From: Prinsepia uniflora
Lineage: Eukaryota > Streptophyta > Magnoliopsida > Rosales > Rosaceae
DNA length: 64,000 bases
Direction of reading: 5' to 3'
Assembly (NCBI GenBank): GCA_032719365.1
Contig: CM064866.1
Span: 74,659,028 to 74,723,027 of the forward strand
Part shown: one piece after another, positions 45,803 through 57,520 of the stretch
Position numbering within the stretch: the stretch's first letter is position 1
Layout of the letters: each line of letters begins with the position of its first letter
Translations under genes and position numbers: made by a program
The notes under the pieces: model-generated
Databases searched by the model: none
What the model saw: only the letters and a program-made list of their open reading frames with translations
What the model was told of the DNA's origin: nothing

Positions 45803-48585
45803 TGACAGGACCCGCCCCGATCCCACAGGGACCACAAGGGGACGTGCCCTGCTCCCGTCTGACACCCAATAATTCATACCAATTTTAACCTCAAAACATT
45901 TAAAAGCATAAATAACCAAATTAAAGTCATACATCAAATCCGAATTAAACGAATGTCAGACAAGGAATATAATCCAAAATTACAAATTTGCGAGCACGAC
46001 TCTAAAGTAAACCTGCGGGTACACCGCCCAGCAGGGGTTCAGGTACGCAGAAGTAGATCTATGCCTCAGCCTCTGGTTCCTCCTCTACCTCAGTTTCCTG
46101 ACCTGGAGGGGTTATCAAAAACATTAAAGGGTGAGTGGACCGAAACTCAAGTTTATGAAATCGTTTGATAAGTAAAACATATAATTTACCCCTCCGTTTT
46201 CCAAACATGCGTGCATCATAATTCAAAATCATAAACCATATAATATGAACCATAAGTATAATTTTAGTTGCTGCACTATACACTCCAAACCCGACATCCC
46301 TAATGTCTGACGTCCCTGACGTCCAATAAGGTCACAATCACAAGGCTACGCGTGCCACTCGGGTCTCAATTCCGAGTTCAATCCCCGAACCCCGTTCGGG
46401 TACAGCATCCCTGATGCTTAGCGTCATAGACGCTGGACGTTCTAGACGTCCGTGACCTCTCCGGGGTACCTCATCCGGAGGAGACAATATAATATGGAAG
46501 GATCTATACAGTGCAGTAACAAATGCATTTTATTGATATCCACATGCAAACATATATATATACATAGATAGAATCCGAACCAATCATTCAGTTTCATCGG
46601 ACGGGTCTCAAGCCCAAATACCGTGAAACGTGCCATAACCATATTTTCCATATCATCAAAACCATTATTGTTTTAGCATGTGAATAAGTATAATAAAACC
46701 AGAAAACATTTATGCACACAAGGGTTAAGAAAATGGCCCACTCACAGTACAATCCTGCTAGAAACCGAACGTATACCCTCGTCCTGGTACAAATGTACAA
46801 TCCCTGTCAAGTCCAAAGTATTCGTAAGGATCAATACAAACCCCTAACATTCAACCATGAAAGCCTAGGTCGAAACCGGCCCGGGAAAGCCGCCCGAACG
46901 CGCTTTCCAAGGCAATAAACCTTATTTTGACCAACTTAAAGATCTCCGATCGACCCGAAACCACCGCCATTGGATCCGGATCGTCGAAACCTAAAGAATG
47001 GTGGTGGTCCCACCAAAAACACTGTTCACACACGCCCCCACGCGCCGGTCAACGCGGAGGTCAACGCAGGAACAGTTCTTGCTGACGTCATCGCTGACGT
47101 CACTGCTGACGTCAGCATGACGTCATGCTGACAGCTGTCAGGTCTGACATGTCAGACTCTGACAGGTGCCACGTGTCAACATCTGATTGGTCCACCACAC
47201 TGATCTGTCAGACCACGTGTCAGATCTGACATGTGCCACGTGTCAGCACGGCACTGGTCCACGTCACTAACATGTCAGTGACACGTGGCAGTCCCTGACT
47301 GGTCCACGTCACTGACATGTCAGTGCTGACTGTGCACTGACATGTGACACGTGTCGGCTCACGGTTGGTCCACGTCATCTGACAGGCTGACAGGGTGCCA
47401 CGTCATCACCGCTGTCCTCAGACGGGTTGACCCGAAAACCTGCAACTCGGGTCGATCAGACCCGCGATCATGACCCGGTTGCCATTTCTTCATTTCTCAA
47501 CCATTTCAGTCCTAATTTGTTCCTAGATGCTCGTCTCAATCCCAGAAAGGGTTCTAGCTAATCAAAATTGACAAACACAGACAGGTTCGAAGGCCTACCT
47601 CGAAGAACAGAGCCGGTTCCCGTCGCCGTTCAAACTCCGTTCAGGTCACCTCCGGTCACACAAACACGTCCCAAAGTTTCCTACTAATCCAGAGAGTCGA
47701 TTAGGGACACTAGAACTCGACAACACATGCTGGAAACAAGCTTCCAAATCCTGAGTTTTTAAAACGGTTTCGGGTTTTGAAACACAGCTCACCTCGCCGC
47801 CGTCTGCCGTCGTCCACCGCCGTGCCTCCGTCCTTCCCCGTGAGTCCAGCAACACACAGACACAGGGACAGGGGAGTAGTGCGGGTGTGATGGATGAAAT
47901 GGGCAGTGTGTGTGGGTTCGGGTGAGAAATATATAGAAATGGAGGGAAAGCTGCTCAAAGAAATGAACGGCCCAGATTGAATCTCAAAATGAGATCAAGG
48001 GCTGAGATCAGATCTGGGGTTTTCAATCCAAAGGCTGGAATTTAAAGCTGATTCAAATGTTAATTAATCCAATAGTGGATCTGATCCAATCTATCCAATG
48101 GGTGAGTGACACTTGTCACTCACCAGGTGTCCTCCAATCAGATTTCCTGAATTTAATATTCGACACGAAAACCGAGACACGAACTTCCCGAATTCACGTT
48201 TCTAACCATAACTTCCTCGTACGAAGTCCGATTTCGGCGTGCCGCCTGTCTACGGACTCAGGACGTCGAGGCCTACCCAACGGTCCTTGAGTCAACAGAA
48301 AATTAGTTGTCCAAAGAAAAGTCAACATTTTCCCCCGAGAGTCCAAATTATGGTAATGCCCCTGAACTTCCGATAGTCATAACTTTTACCCTGATCGTCC
48401 GAATTGGACGTGCCACCTGTCTATGAACTCGTGACGTCCCGAACTACGTCACGGTCATAGGTCAAAGTTCATTTAGTTCATCAATCAAAAAGTCAACAAT
48501 TTGACCATACCATTCACAGGGGTAAAATCGTCAAATCACACATTAAATTACAATATGGGAATCCTCGAATTTCCGGGGTGTTACA
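45803..48585 (-). mobile_element. Solo LTR C (minus strand, 2783 bases)
   Basis: On the minus strand it runs from TGTAACACCCCGG to GGGTCCTGTCA. It is bounded by the perfect 5-base target duplication GTAGA (45798-45802 and 48586-48590). It interrupts the internal region of element B, so it is younger than that element. It carries a striking ACGT-motif island at 47,083-47,405. Its start resembles that of element D's LTR (TGTAACGCCCCGG), suggesting a related family. Confidence 0.93.
47083..47405. promoter_or_regulatory. Dense ACGT-core motif island in solo LTR C
   Basis: In 323 bases there are four perfect TGACGTCA sites (47083, 47095, 47107, 47118), five CACGTG G-boxes (47170, 47214, 47237, 47282, 47348), mostly in an ACGTGTC (ABRE-like) context, and four CCACGTCA sites (47259, 47304, 47370, 47398). 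Most of the second half is a degenerate tandem repeat ending TGGTCCACGTCA. These are known core sites of plant bZIP factors (TGA, ABF/AREB). Function in this LTR is inferred. Confidence 0.7.
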
Positions 48586-50249
48586 GTAGATGTTATTGAT
48601 GTTGTTGGTTGCCACTAGTACACTGATCATGTATTGGTTGGTGGACCTGTGATTTGTCTTGGGTCATCAGGTGAAATGAGTATATCGAAGTTAGGTGACT
48701 GAGATTTCTCATTTCCTGCTTGGTGGCAGACGAGGTTGGTTTACGTGACGTGGTGAATGCAACGAGCTTGGTTGTATTCACATAGGATGATTTGTGATGT
48801 CATAGTCTTGTATCATCTTTGGTTTTCCTAGGTGGAATGACAAGGATCGATACGAGGTAATCAGTGAGAACCGACAGTCTCGGTGTGTCTCGTCGTCGAC
48901 TGATCTATTTAAGATGTGGGAAACGGTTGAGGACTTTGGACGTCGTGACGATCGGGGATCGTGACGTCTATGGTCGGTTGACGTAGTGTTGGATCTGGAT
49001 CGTGATTTGGATGATCCAGATAGATGGAGAGTTTATCACTCTTACTTGGATGTTGAGTGGAGCATGATGGGACTGAACTTCTTTTTGAGGTAAATCCCAT
49101 ATGACTTATTACTCACCTGAGTAGTTGTCTGATGAGTAGTTTTCCGACGTGGTCGGATATTGTCAGACCTAGTGTTGTGTTGATGCTGGGATTGGCTTCC
49201 CTATGAAGTCAATCGATTGTATTGTGGTAATCGATGGAGCAGGTATCCGATAGGTTCGGATATGGTGCGTCTCGGTAAATGAGAACGAGATTTGGGTTTT
49301 GGAATCGGATTCTGGGTGACGATTCAGGATTTGATTCTAGAGCTTGACAATGGATTTTCTTTTATGGATTTGGGTTCGGAATGGTTATTCCAAATGCTAG
49401 CTTACGGAATGATGATTTCGGATTCGAATTTGGACATGATATGGATATGATTTCTGGGTTTGGATTCGAGATTTCTTACGAAATTGCGGATTCGGATTTG
49501 GAATTGGAAATAGATGTTGGGTCGGAGTTTCGATTTGTCTAATACTGGATTGGACAAATGGACTCCATAGTAGAAACGTGATTGGCTACAACCTAGGTGG
49601 TTGTAGGCGGATTGATGGGTAGTTGTACGTACCTTGTATGTTGTTCGAGGTACAATACTGGGCATACTTGTGGTGCCTAGTGACGGTATATAGGTTATAC
49701 CGGTAGTACGTTGGTGAGCGTGTTGGTAGTCGGATTGGATCCGATACCACTGGATTAGTCGAGGTCGTGAACTAGGCATTGGATACTGTGCATCGGGTCA
49801 TGGTATTTCTAATGGGTCTAGTTACACACAGGTCGAGTGAAATGCTTGTGGCTAGTGTAACCACGAGTGTGTGTCATATCAGTTTGCGATTGATGACTGT
49901 CAAGTGGTGACAGTTTGTAGGAGGTGTCAGCGTGGGTCGCGGTGTGAGGTCTGATGACTCTCAGTGGGAGTAGATATCGGGATAGTTTGGTGATTGAGTA
50001 GGGAATCGTTTAGTGGTTGTGTCAGCGACTTGGTAGATTTGACAAGTAGTGTCAATTCGCAACGTATGACTACTGTCATTCGACGTGGTCGAACGTAGTT
50101 GATACGACGAGAGTGTTAGTGGTACGTCAGGGTGGATGTGGAATCAGGATATTTGGAGTTTCGAGAGCGAAACTAAATTAAGGAGGGAAGATTGGTTGGA
50201 TTTAGGTCGGTTGGAATTTCGAGGACGAAATTAATTAAGGAGGGAAGGT
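48586..50249 (+). other. Non-coding internal region of element B, right part, with polypurine tracts
   Basis: No coding motif. It ends with two copies of a TTTCGAG-rACGAAA hairpin plus purine run: AGGAGGGAAGA near 50180-50190 and AAGGAGGGAAGG at about 50238-50249. The second directly abuts the 3' LTR and is the normal plus-strand primer. Confidence 0.7.
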
Positions 50250-53199
50250 TGTAACGACCCGTCCCAAATTCCATGATTAGATTAGTGACTAATCACGATT
50301 AGTGAGGCTAATCCGTGATTAGTAGAGCGAAATCGGATGAACGATGCGAAATGACCATTTTGCCCCTAGTGGCAGCAAAACGTTGATTTTTCATTCGGGC
50401 GGTCAAATGGACTTTGACCGATGACCGTGACATAGTTCGTGACGTCACGAGTTCATAGACAGGTGCACGTTCAATTCCGACGTTCGAGGAGGAAGTTATG
50501 ACGTTCGGAAGCCCAAGGACATTTTGGTAATTTGGGTGAATAGGAGGTCAAATGTTGACTTTTTGACCGGGAGGTCCGATGGCCGAGGGCCGAAGACCGT
50601 TACGTAGATAAGGACGATACGAATCTGTAGACAGGCGGCACGTCGAATTCGGACGTTCGACGGCGAAGTTACGGTTCACGGAAGTTCCCGGTTACTATTC
50701 ACGATGGCACGTTTTACGAGACAAAAAGTGCAGTTTGTCTTTAGTGAGTCCAGTTACTTTTCAGCAACCAATGGATGAGTGACACTTGTCACCCATCCAC
50801 TGGCCAATCTCACCCATACATGCATACCATCCCTTCATCGATCATTTATCTTCCTTCCACCCAAACACCAAACTGATCCATTCTCCCTCCCCAATCCGAA
50901 ACTGAACCCCACTGATCATGACTGAGAGGCCAGGAGCGTGCAAGGATGAAGGGTGGATGATGGTGGCCGGATGGAAGCCACTCCGCCGTGGACGGCGGCC
51001 TTGAACCCGAGAAGATTACCCGGTTAGGCCCAAAACCCATTTAAATTCGATTTTTGCATTAAGGCCTGTTTTGGATGGTTTGGTTGAGTTTGTTGGGGTA
51101 TTAGGAAGTTTTTAAGGTGTTTTGGAGGGTGGTTCACGGCGGAGGAGGCCGTGGGAGCAGCCGGGAAAAACAGAACCGTGAGGTTCATTTTGGAACCATA
51201 GGTTTAGGCGAGTTTTGATTGATTTTGTTGATTGGGATAGATTGGAAATGAGAAAATAGGAATTTAGGAATTAAAATGGAAGAAAACGGATGAAAAATGA
51301 GGATTGTAGGACCCTGGACCGGTCACGCCGGTCCAGTTGCAGGAACGAACCGGATCGGCCGGTCTGAACCGACAGTCGAGAGGTTGAAGGAGCACTGTTC
51401 ACAGGCGCGTGGCTCCCACGCGCAGCCACTTCAGGCGGCGCGTGTGGGCACGTGCTAGGGTTTTTGGGGATGTGTTCAACATACGAAATCATCTATTCGA
51501 TGTAACGAACATTTTGGGACTGGTTTCGTGTCAATCGGACACCGTCTCGATATGTTTCGGGGCATCGGAAGGTTTAGGTTCGGGATTAAAAATAGTTAAA
51601 AATACGGGAAAATTACGGGGCTTTAGTGAGGGGTTATATAAGTAGTTAGTAACCCTCTAAATTAATTTGGACAGGTTTGGGAGTCCCGGTGACGGTGATC
51701 GGCTCGGGGAGCCGTATGGCACGCAAATCGAGGCGACAGCTCGGACGGTCTGTGAGTGGACCTTGTTTTCTAAATTGGTGCATGCATAAATGTTTATTAT
51801 ATTTTTTAAATACTTGTTTGTGTTGCCATGAGTGCATTTGGATGTGTGGTTACGTATAGGCACGTATTTCGAGGTTTCGGCCCTATACGGTGCCTATACG
51901 GGGCTGTAGGTCTTTATTGGTCTAAATGAAATGGTTTTGGATTTCCAAAAGGATAATGAATTTGATTTGATAATGTTGATTTGGATATTTGTGAATTATA
52001 TGGTTTCACGTATTTCGAGGCGATTTACGTGCTTGCACGTAAATCGAGGTTTTCTGATTTTATACTGATTTTCCGTACTTATGGTTTTGGATATGATTTC
52101 ATGAAATGATTTTGGATTTGAAAAGGTAACTCTCGGACTTGAGGTCCATTTGATTTACGGAATCGGGCCGGAGGCCCAGTTGGTTTACGATTCGGACTTG
52201 AGGTCCAGTTTCTATGTGGATTCGGGCCTAGGGCCCAGTTATGTATTACAAATGGTTTTTACGGGTCATGACGGGTTATGGGAACCGGCATGAACCCCTG
52301 AAATGGATTTACGGGTCATGACGGTTTATGGGAACCGGCATGAACCCATGAAAGGATTTTATGGTTCATGACGGCTTATGGGGGCCGGGCATGAATCCTT
52401 GAAAGGTTTCAAGAATGGTTTCAAAAGGTTTTTCATATTCCATCCTATATATATGATTGTCTCCTCCGGGGAGGGTCGATGGCCTGGGTGGACCCCGGAG
52501 TAGTCACGGAGCACTGACTGAGTGGAGTCGCCCCCCAGTTGGGTTCCTTACTCTCAGGATGGGCATGGTTCGTTACCTCCAGGGAGGGTCATTGATCTAC
52601 GGACATTGACCTGGGTGGACCCTGGAGAGACTTGGGTTTGAGACCCCAGTTAGCACACGTGTAGCTTTATTTTACCGTGACAGGTTCTGGATATGAATAT
52701 ATTGGATAAACATGGTTTAAATTGGTTTGGGAAACTGTGTTTTATGATGATAAATGGATTTGGGCTGGGATCCCACATATGTTTACTATGTTCGGGTTTT
52801 CTGTAAATTGGTTTTGGGCAGGAGCTCGTGTGACTTGTATTTATGGAACTTGGGGTTGTGACCCTATTTATGGATGTTTTAACATATATGATTGGATAAA
52901 TGGTTTTACTATGCATGCATGCTTTTTATTGGAGGGTATAAAGGTCTTCTTATGGAAATGTTTTTATAAATTCTTTATTTTTGTCCACTCACAACCTTTC
53001 TGTTTTTAATACCCTTCAGGTTGACAGCGGATGTGGACTGTAGCAGAGATCGAGATATCACATGCCTCCTCCGGATCCTGGCGTACTCTGATAGCCCGGG
53101 AGGGCAAAGGTCGGAAATATCCCTTGTCTGACACTTCGTGTCAGACGGGAGCAGGGTCATCCCGCACTAATCCCGGGGGGATTGGGATGGGTCCTGTCA
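50250..53199 (+). repeat. 3' LTR of element B
   Basis: It is nearly identical to the 5' LTR, differing by scattered substitutions and one single-base gap near 50,465. All internal structures of the 5' copy recur. Confidence 0.92.
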
Positions 53200-53478
53200 T
53201 CAATCTCACAATCATATATTATTCTCTTATGAAGTGAACTCGTCTGTTGATGTGCTTAGTCTTTTGATGAAATATTGGATTCTTTAACATGGCAATAGTA
53301 GTAGCATCTATATATTCTTCTCGAAAGTACTCAAGCACAAATCTCAACTATCTGGCTTGAGTAATTGCATCAGAGGCACTGACATACTCGGTTTCAACTG
53401 TACATAATGTCGCACTATGCTACTTGACTGAAGCATATGAGAACACCCCACTCCCAAATAAGAATGCATATCCAAATG
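53200..53478 (-). mobile_element. Copia pol fragment, RNase H region
   Basis: The reverse strand carries Copia RNase H blocks (for example YVSASDAI and LEYFREEYI) with in-frame damage, so it is a dead copy. It is the upstream continuation of 40,816-40,954. The right end is cut by element D, preceded by AAATG. Confidence 0.85.
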
Positions 53479-56400
53479 TGTAACGCCCCGGAAATTTAGA
53501 AAATGTAATTTTGTAACATAATGAATAAATGACGTTTTTACCCTTGTGAATAGTATGGTCAAATTGTTGACTTTTTGATTGGTGAATCAAACGGATGTTG
53601 ACCGATGACCGTGACGTAGTTCGGGACGTCACGAGTCCATAGACAGGTGGCACGCCCAATTCCGACAATCTGGGAAAAAGTTATGACGTTCGGAAGCCCA
53701 AGGGCATTTTCGTAATTTGGGCAAAAAGGGGGAAAATGTTGACTTTTTGTTTGCCAACTAATTTTCACACGATTCGAAGACCGTTAGGTAGGTCTCGATG
53801 CCCGGAGTACAACGACAGGTGGCACGTCGAAAACGGAGTTCGGTTACGAACGTTACGGGTCACGGAAGGCTAGGGGCAAAATGGTAATTTGTCCAACCAG
53901 GGGCAAAATGGACTTTTGGCCTTGATCAGACTTGTCTTTTGTCTGATTCTCACCTCAGAAAACACAGAATCGGGTCTTAAGGGAAACACAATAATATCCC
54001 CTTTTGACAACTTTTCCCCAAATTAAGGCTTGAACCATGATTATGTCCAATTGGCCCGTGATAAGCCCAAACTCGTCGTCATTATGCAATTGAACGTCTA
54101 AGTAGCATAACTGAGAGAGAGGGACTCGAGAGGTCCAGAGAACTGAGAGAATTTTGCTTCGAAAATTCTGGAAAATTGGGGGAAAATCGAATTCAGATTT
54201 GGGAGCCATGAGAGGAGCAATTGAGGATTCTATTAAGTTGCTAGGATCAAAACTAAAAGCTTTGCAACAAAAACGAGAAGAATTCGTGTCGAATTGAGGA
54301 AGAACAGACGCTGCCATGGCTGCCAAAAATCGACCTTGAGTTCAGATACTTAGAGGTAAGCTCATTCGAAATTGATCATGGAAAATTGTTCCTTATACTC
54401 TCACGGTGCTAACCACATGAATTAATTGGAAAATCAGGCACGGAATCGTGAAACCCGAATAGGAGACCCGTCGAATTTCGATCGTGAGTCGTGAAGATTT
54501 GGACCTTACCTGAGGTAATTGAATTCACAGAACTAAAATGAAGTTAGAGTAGATGAGATCAGTTGAAAGAACGGATCGATTTGAGGTCGAATTGACTGAG
54601 ATTGCATCGGATCCTATCGCGGGTATTTCAACCCGTTTATCAGACAAACGGGCGAGAACGATGCACTGTAGCTGTATTGTGCTAGGCGTGTGGCTTTCAT
54701 GCGCAGCCGCTTGCGGAGGCGCGTGACGGCACGTGGGGAGGATTCCGGCAAAGTGTTCAACATGAAACTTGATGTTCTCGATGATACGAACCTATCCGCG
54801 TTGGTTTCGGGTCAATCGGATATGGTTTCAGTGTAGTTCCGAGTACCCGACACGTTTAAATTTATATTAAAATAATATTATAAAATTCCGACAATTAGGG
54901 GATTCCTGTTTAAGGATTATATGAAAGTCTAGTAACCTTAAATCACTTTGTTTGACAGGCTGGAATATTCACGGGACTTCGGAGGAAAACGAACAGCTCG
55001 AGGCTGAACAATCGGGACGGTGTGTGTGAGTGGACTTTTGGTTTTCTAACTGTGATGCATGCATATATGGTTTAAAATGCTTATTTATATGGTTTTCTAT
55101 GATTTGACATGATTGATGCTTTGATTCGGTGATTTCTCGATTTTCTCGATTTTATGATTATTATATTATTATATTCTGGCACGATTTTCGAGAAATCATG
55201 AAATTGGTTAAAAATGATATTGTGGGCGTGAGAACCCAAGTAAATAATGATTTTGACTCGGATTTGGAGTTACATGTGAATTTGATGATTTTTGGTATTC
55301 TCGTGATTTTGTGATTATTTTAATCACTCTTTTGGGCACGTTTTACGAGGAACGTGCAAATGATGTTTTGGGCTAGGCCCGGATTGAAAATGATATTTGG
55401 ACTCGGATTATGAGTCAATGATTGATTTTATGGATTTACGTGATCGTGGAAACTCGGGTTTACGGTTGCACGGATTTACGTGAAATTGATATTTTGGGGT
55501 TGGGACCCAATGGGATTGTGTTTCTGATTGGATTTGCATTTTCCATGTGATTATATGATGATATTGATGATTTCGGATTTATAAAGTAAATCGGGACTTT
55601 GGTTAATTTAGGGCTGAGACCCTGTGTCGATATGTGATTAGATTTTTATGCAACTGTTTTTCACTGGGTTTTGTGATGATAATATGTTGCGGATATTTAG
55701 GGCTTTCGGGAGAAAATATGTTTTTCCCCGGAGTGCACCCTGGAGATAACGCTCGCCTTCGGGATGGAAGTGTTTACCCCGAAGAGGTCACGTAGCACGA
55801 TCTTTGTCTTGCAGCCCAGGGGAGGCTTGACTCAGATCAGATGTGCTGGATTATATGGATCGGTAAGTGATGTGTTCACTAGATCTGGATTGCCGGCTTG
55901 TGATGTGTTCACAGCGACGGATGCTCGGATTTTGAGCGGTCCTTGAGCCTATTGATATGCACGCGTTGTAGGGATAAAACGTGACTCTAAGCAACAAGAT
56001 ATGGATATAAGTCCCGTGATTTTGTGGAAATTGTTTTGATTGATCCACTTTAATTGATTTCCTATTATTACTCGTGTTTTATGATATGCATGCATGTTTA
56101 TGAAAACTGGAGGGTAAGAAATGTATTTTGGAAAATATTTTTATAAGAGGTCATTTTTGTCCACTCACACCTTTATTGTTTTATGCACCCTCCAGGCCAG
56201 TGTACAGGTACGAGGGCTAAAAATGAGGCAAGCGAGGCAAAAGAATAATTAGACCGTTGCGCACTCAGACATTCTACAGAGTAGGAATTTGACCCCTATC
56301 TGTAACAGTACCTATGCTCTGTATTGTCTTTGACTAGTCAAACTTGTGACGTCATTGGTCTGTAAAACTTAACTATCCCTTGTCTGACAATGTTTTCGGG

Positions 56401-56516
56401 ACTTGTTGTGTGTTGTATGTATATAAGTTTGGTTACTTTCGGAAATTTTTAGTTATTGTCAGACGGGAGCAGGATTCATCACGACTATCGAGGGATAATC
56501 GGGATGGGTCTTGTCA
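53479..56516 (+). repeat. 5' LTR of element D (3038 bases)
   Basis: TGTAACGCCCCGG to GGGTCTTGTCA, followed by a primer-binding site. It has the same layout as the other LTRs: two modules (53,565-53,860), a GC-rich hairpin block (about 54,684-54,742), short hairpins (about 55,340-55,640) and the 3' inverted repeat (56382-56391 with 56455-56464). Confidence 0.88.
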
Positions 56517-56519
56517 AAT

Positions 56520-56531
56520 TGGTATCAGAGC
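56520..56531 (+). other. Primer-binding site of element D
   Basis: TGGTATCAGAGC, complementary to the initiator Met-tRNA 3' end, lies three bases after the 5' LTR. Confidence 0.9.
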
Positions 56532-56611
56532 ATTAGGTCACGGTCTGAGTCTTGCACATTAGTATGCACGAGTTGTGATACTGATATATTTCTCTTACAG
56601 AACATCACAAT

Positions 56612-57520
56612 ATGCCTTCGAGACGCGAGCCCCGTACCCAGTCTGGCGATGATTTTGGAGGTCCGGACATAGAGAGAGCTCAACGTTTAGGGGCCATTGC
56701 ATTCACTGGCCTGACTGACCCAGAAGAGGCTTTTGAGTGGATTACTCAATTTGAGCGGATCTTCGAGATTATGCAATGTCCACCAGGAGATATGGTTCCA
56801 CTGGCCACATTTATGCTGAGCAGCCAAGCTTACCGTTGGTGGCGCGGATTGCAACTGACAGGGATGGATGCCCGTACTCTGAGTTGGGAGGACTTCCGTC
56901 ATCGTTTCCTGGATCAGTTCTATCCTCACTCCTTTCGTAATGCTAGGGAGGTTGAATTCCTACAATTACATCAGGGGGACATGTCAGTGGCAGACTATGA
57001 ACAGAAATTCCTGAACCTGTCCAGTTTTGCTCCTCTTTATGTATCTAACGAGGAGGACAAGTGTCGAAGGTTCGAACAAGGACTGAGGAATGACATCCGA
57101 GGAGCTGTGACTGTGGGAACTTATGCCACCCTACGAGAGTTGTCTGATGCAGCTGCACGAGTTGAGGCGACCTTGCTAGTGCCACAGCAGTTTTCGGGCT
57201 CTGGTCGACACCAGGACCGTCAGTACCAGGGATCTGCGAACCAGAGGTCCTCCAAGCGAGGTAATTATGGCTCTAGATCTTCGCGTGGCGCTCGTCCGAG
57301 TTATGGAGGTAGGGGAACACAGACATTTGGGTATCGACCATCAGCGACTGCACAGTTCAGTGAGGCATCAGTGGGATCTACTGACCGACAGAGTAATGAC
57401 CGAGGCAATGTTCTTGTCTGCTTTTACTGTAGGGAGCCGGGTCACTTCAAACGAGACTGTCCACGATTGGTTGGTAGTAGCGGCACTGGATGGGGCTCTA
57501 CTGAGCGGGGCCCTAGGTGA
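56612..57520 (+). CDS. Gag of Gypsy element D
   Basis: This 302-residue protein would form the virus-like particle. It has a retrotransposon gag domain (about residues 30-190, with FEWITQFERIF and WWRGLQL) and a CCHC zinc knuckle, CFYCREPGHFKRDC, near residues 270-283. A Gly/Arg/Ser-rich linker lies between them. The frame closes with TGA at 57518-57520, while pol continues in another frame. Related chromoviruses of the Tekay/Del type usually have gag and pol in one frame, so a small indel here is likely. It lies about 80 bases downstream of the primer-binding site. Confidence 0.85.
   Translation: MPSRREPRTQSGDDFGGPDIERAQRLGAIAFTGLTDPEEAFEWITQFERIFEIMQCPPGDMVPLATFMLSSQAYRWWRGLQLTGMDARTLSWEDFRHRFLDQFYPHSFRNAREVEFLQLHQGDMSVADYEQKFLNLSSFAPLYVSNEEDKCRRFEQGLRNDIRGAVTVGTYATLRELSDAAARVEATLLVPQQFSGSGRHQDRQYQGSANQRSSKRGNYGSRSSRGARPSYGGRGTQTFGYRPSATAQFSEASVGSTDRQSNDRGNVLVCFYCREPGHFKRDCPRLVGSSGTGWGSTERGPR

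Larger units (their letters stand above)
40955..53199 (+). mobile_element. Element B: complete LTR retrotransposon without coding genes
   Basis: The two LTRs (40955-43905 and 50250-53199) are colinear over their full length, with only about 15-20 differences by eye. A Met-tRNA-type primer-binding site follows the first, and a polypurine tract precedes the second. Target duplication is ATCAA or TCAA: 40950-40954 reads ATCAA, and the right junction reads (A)TCAA, one A being shared with the LTR end. The internal region, after removing solo LTR C, is about 3.56 kb and has no gag, protease, RT or integrase motif in any frame. It is therefore a non-autonomous, LARD-like element that must be mobilised in trans by a related Gypsy element. 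Confidence 0.88.
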
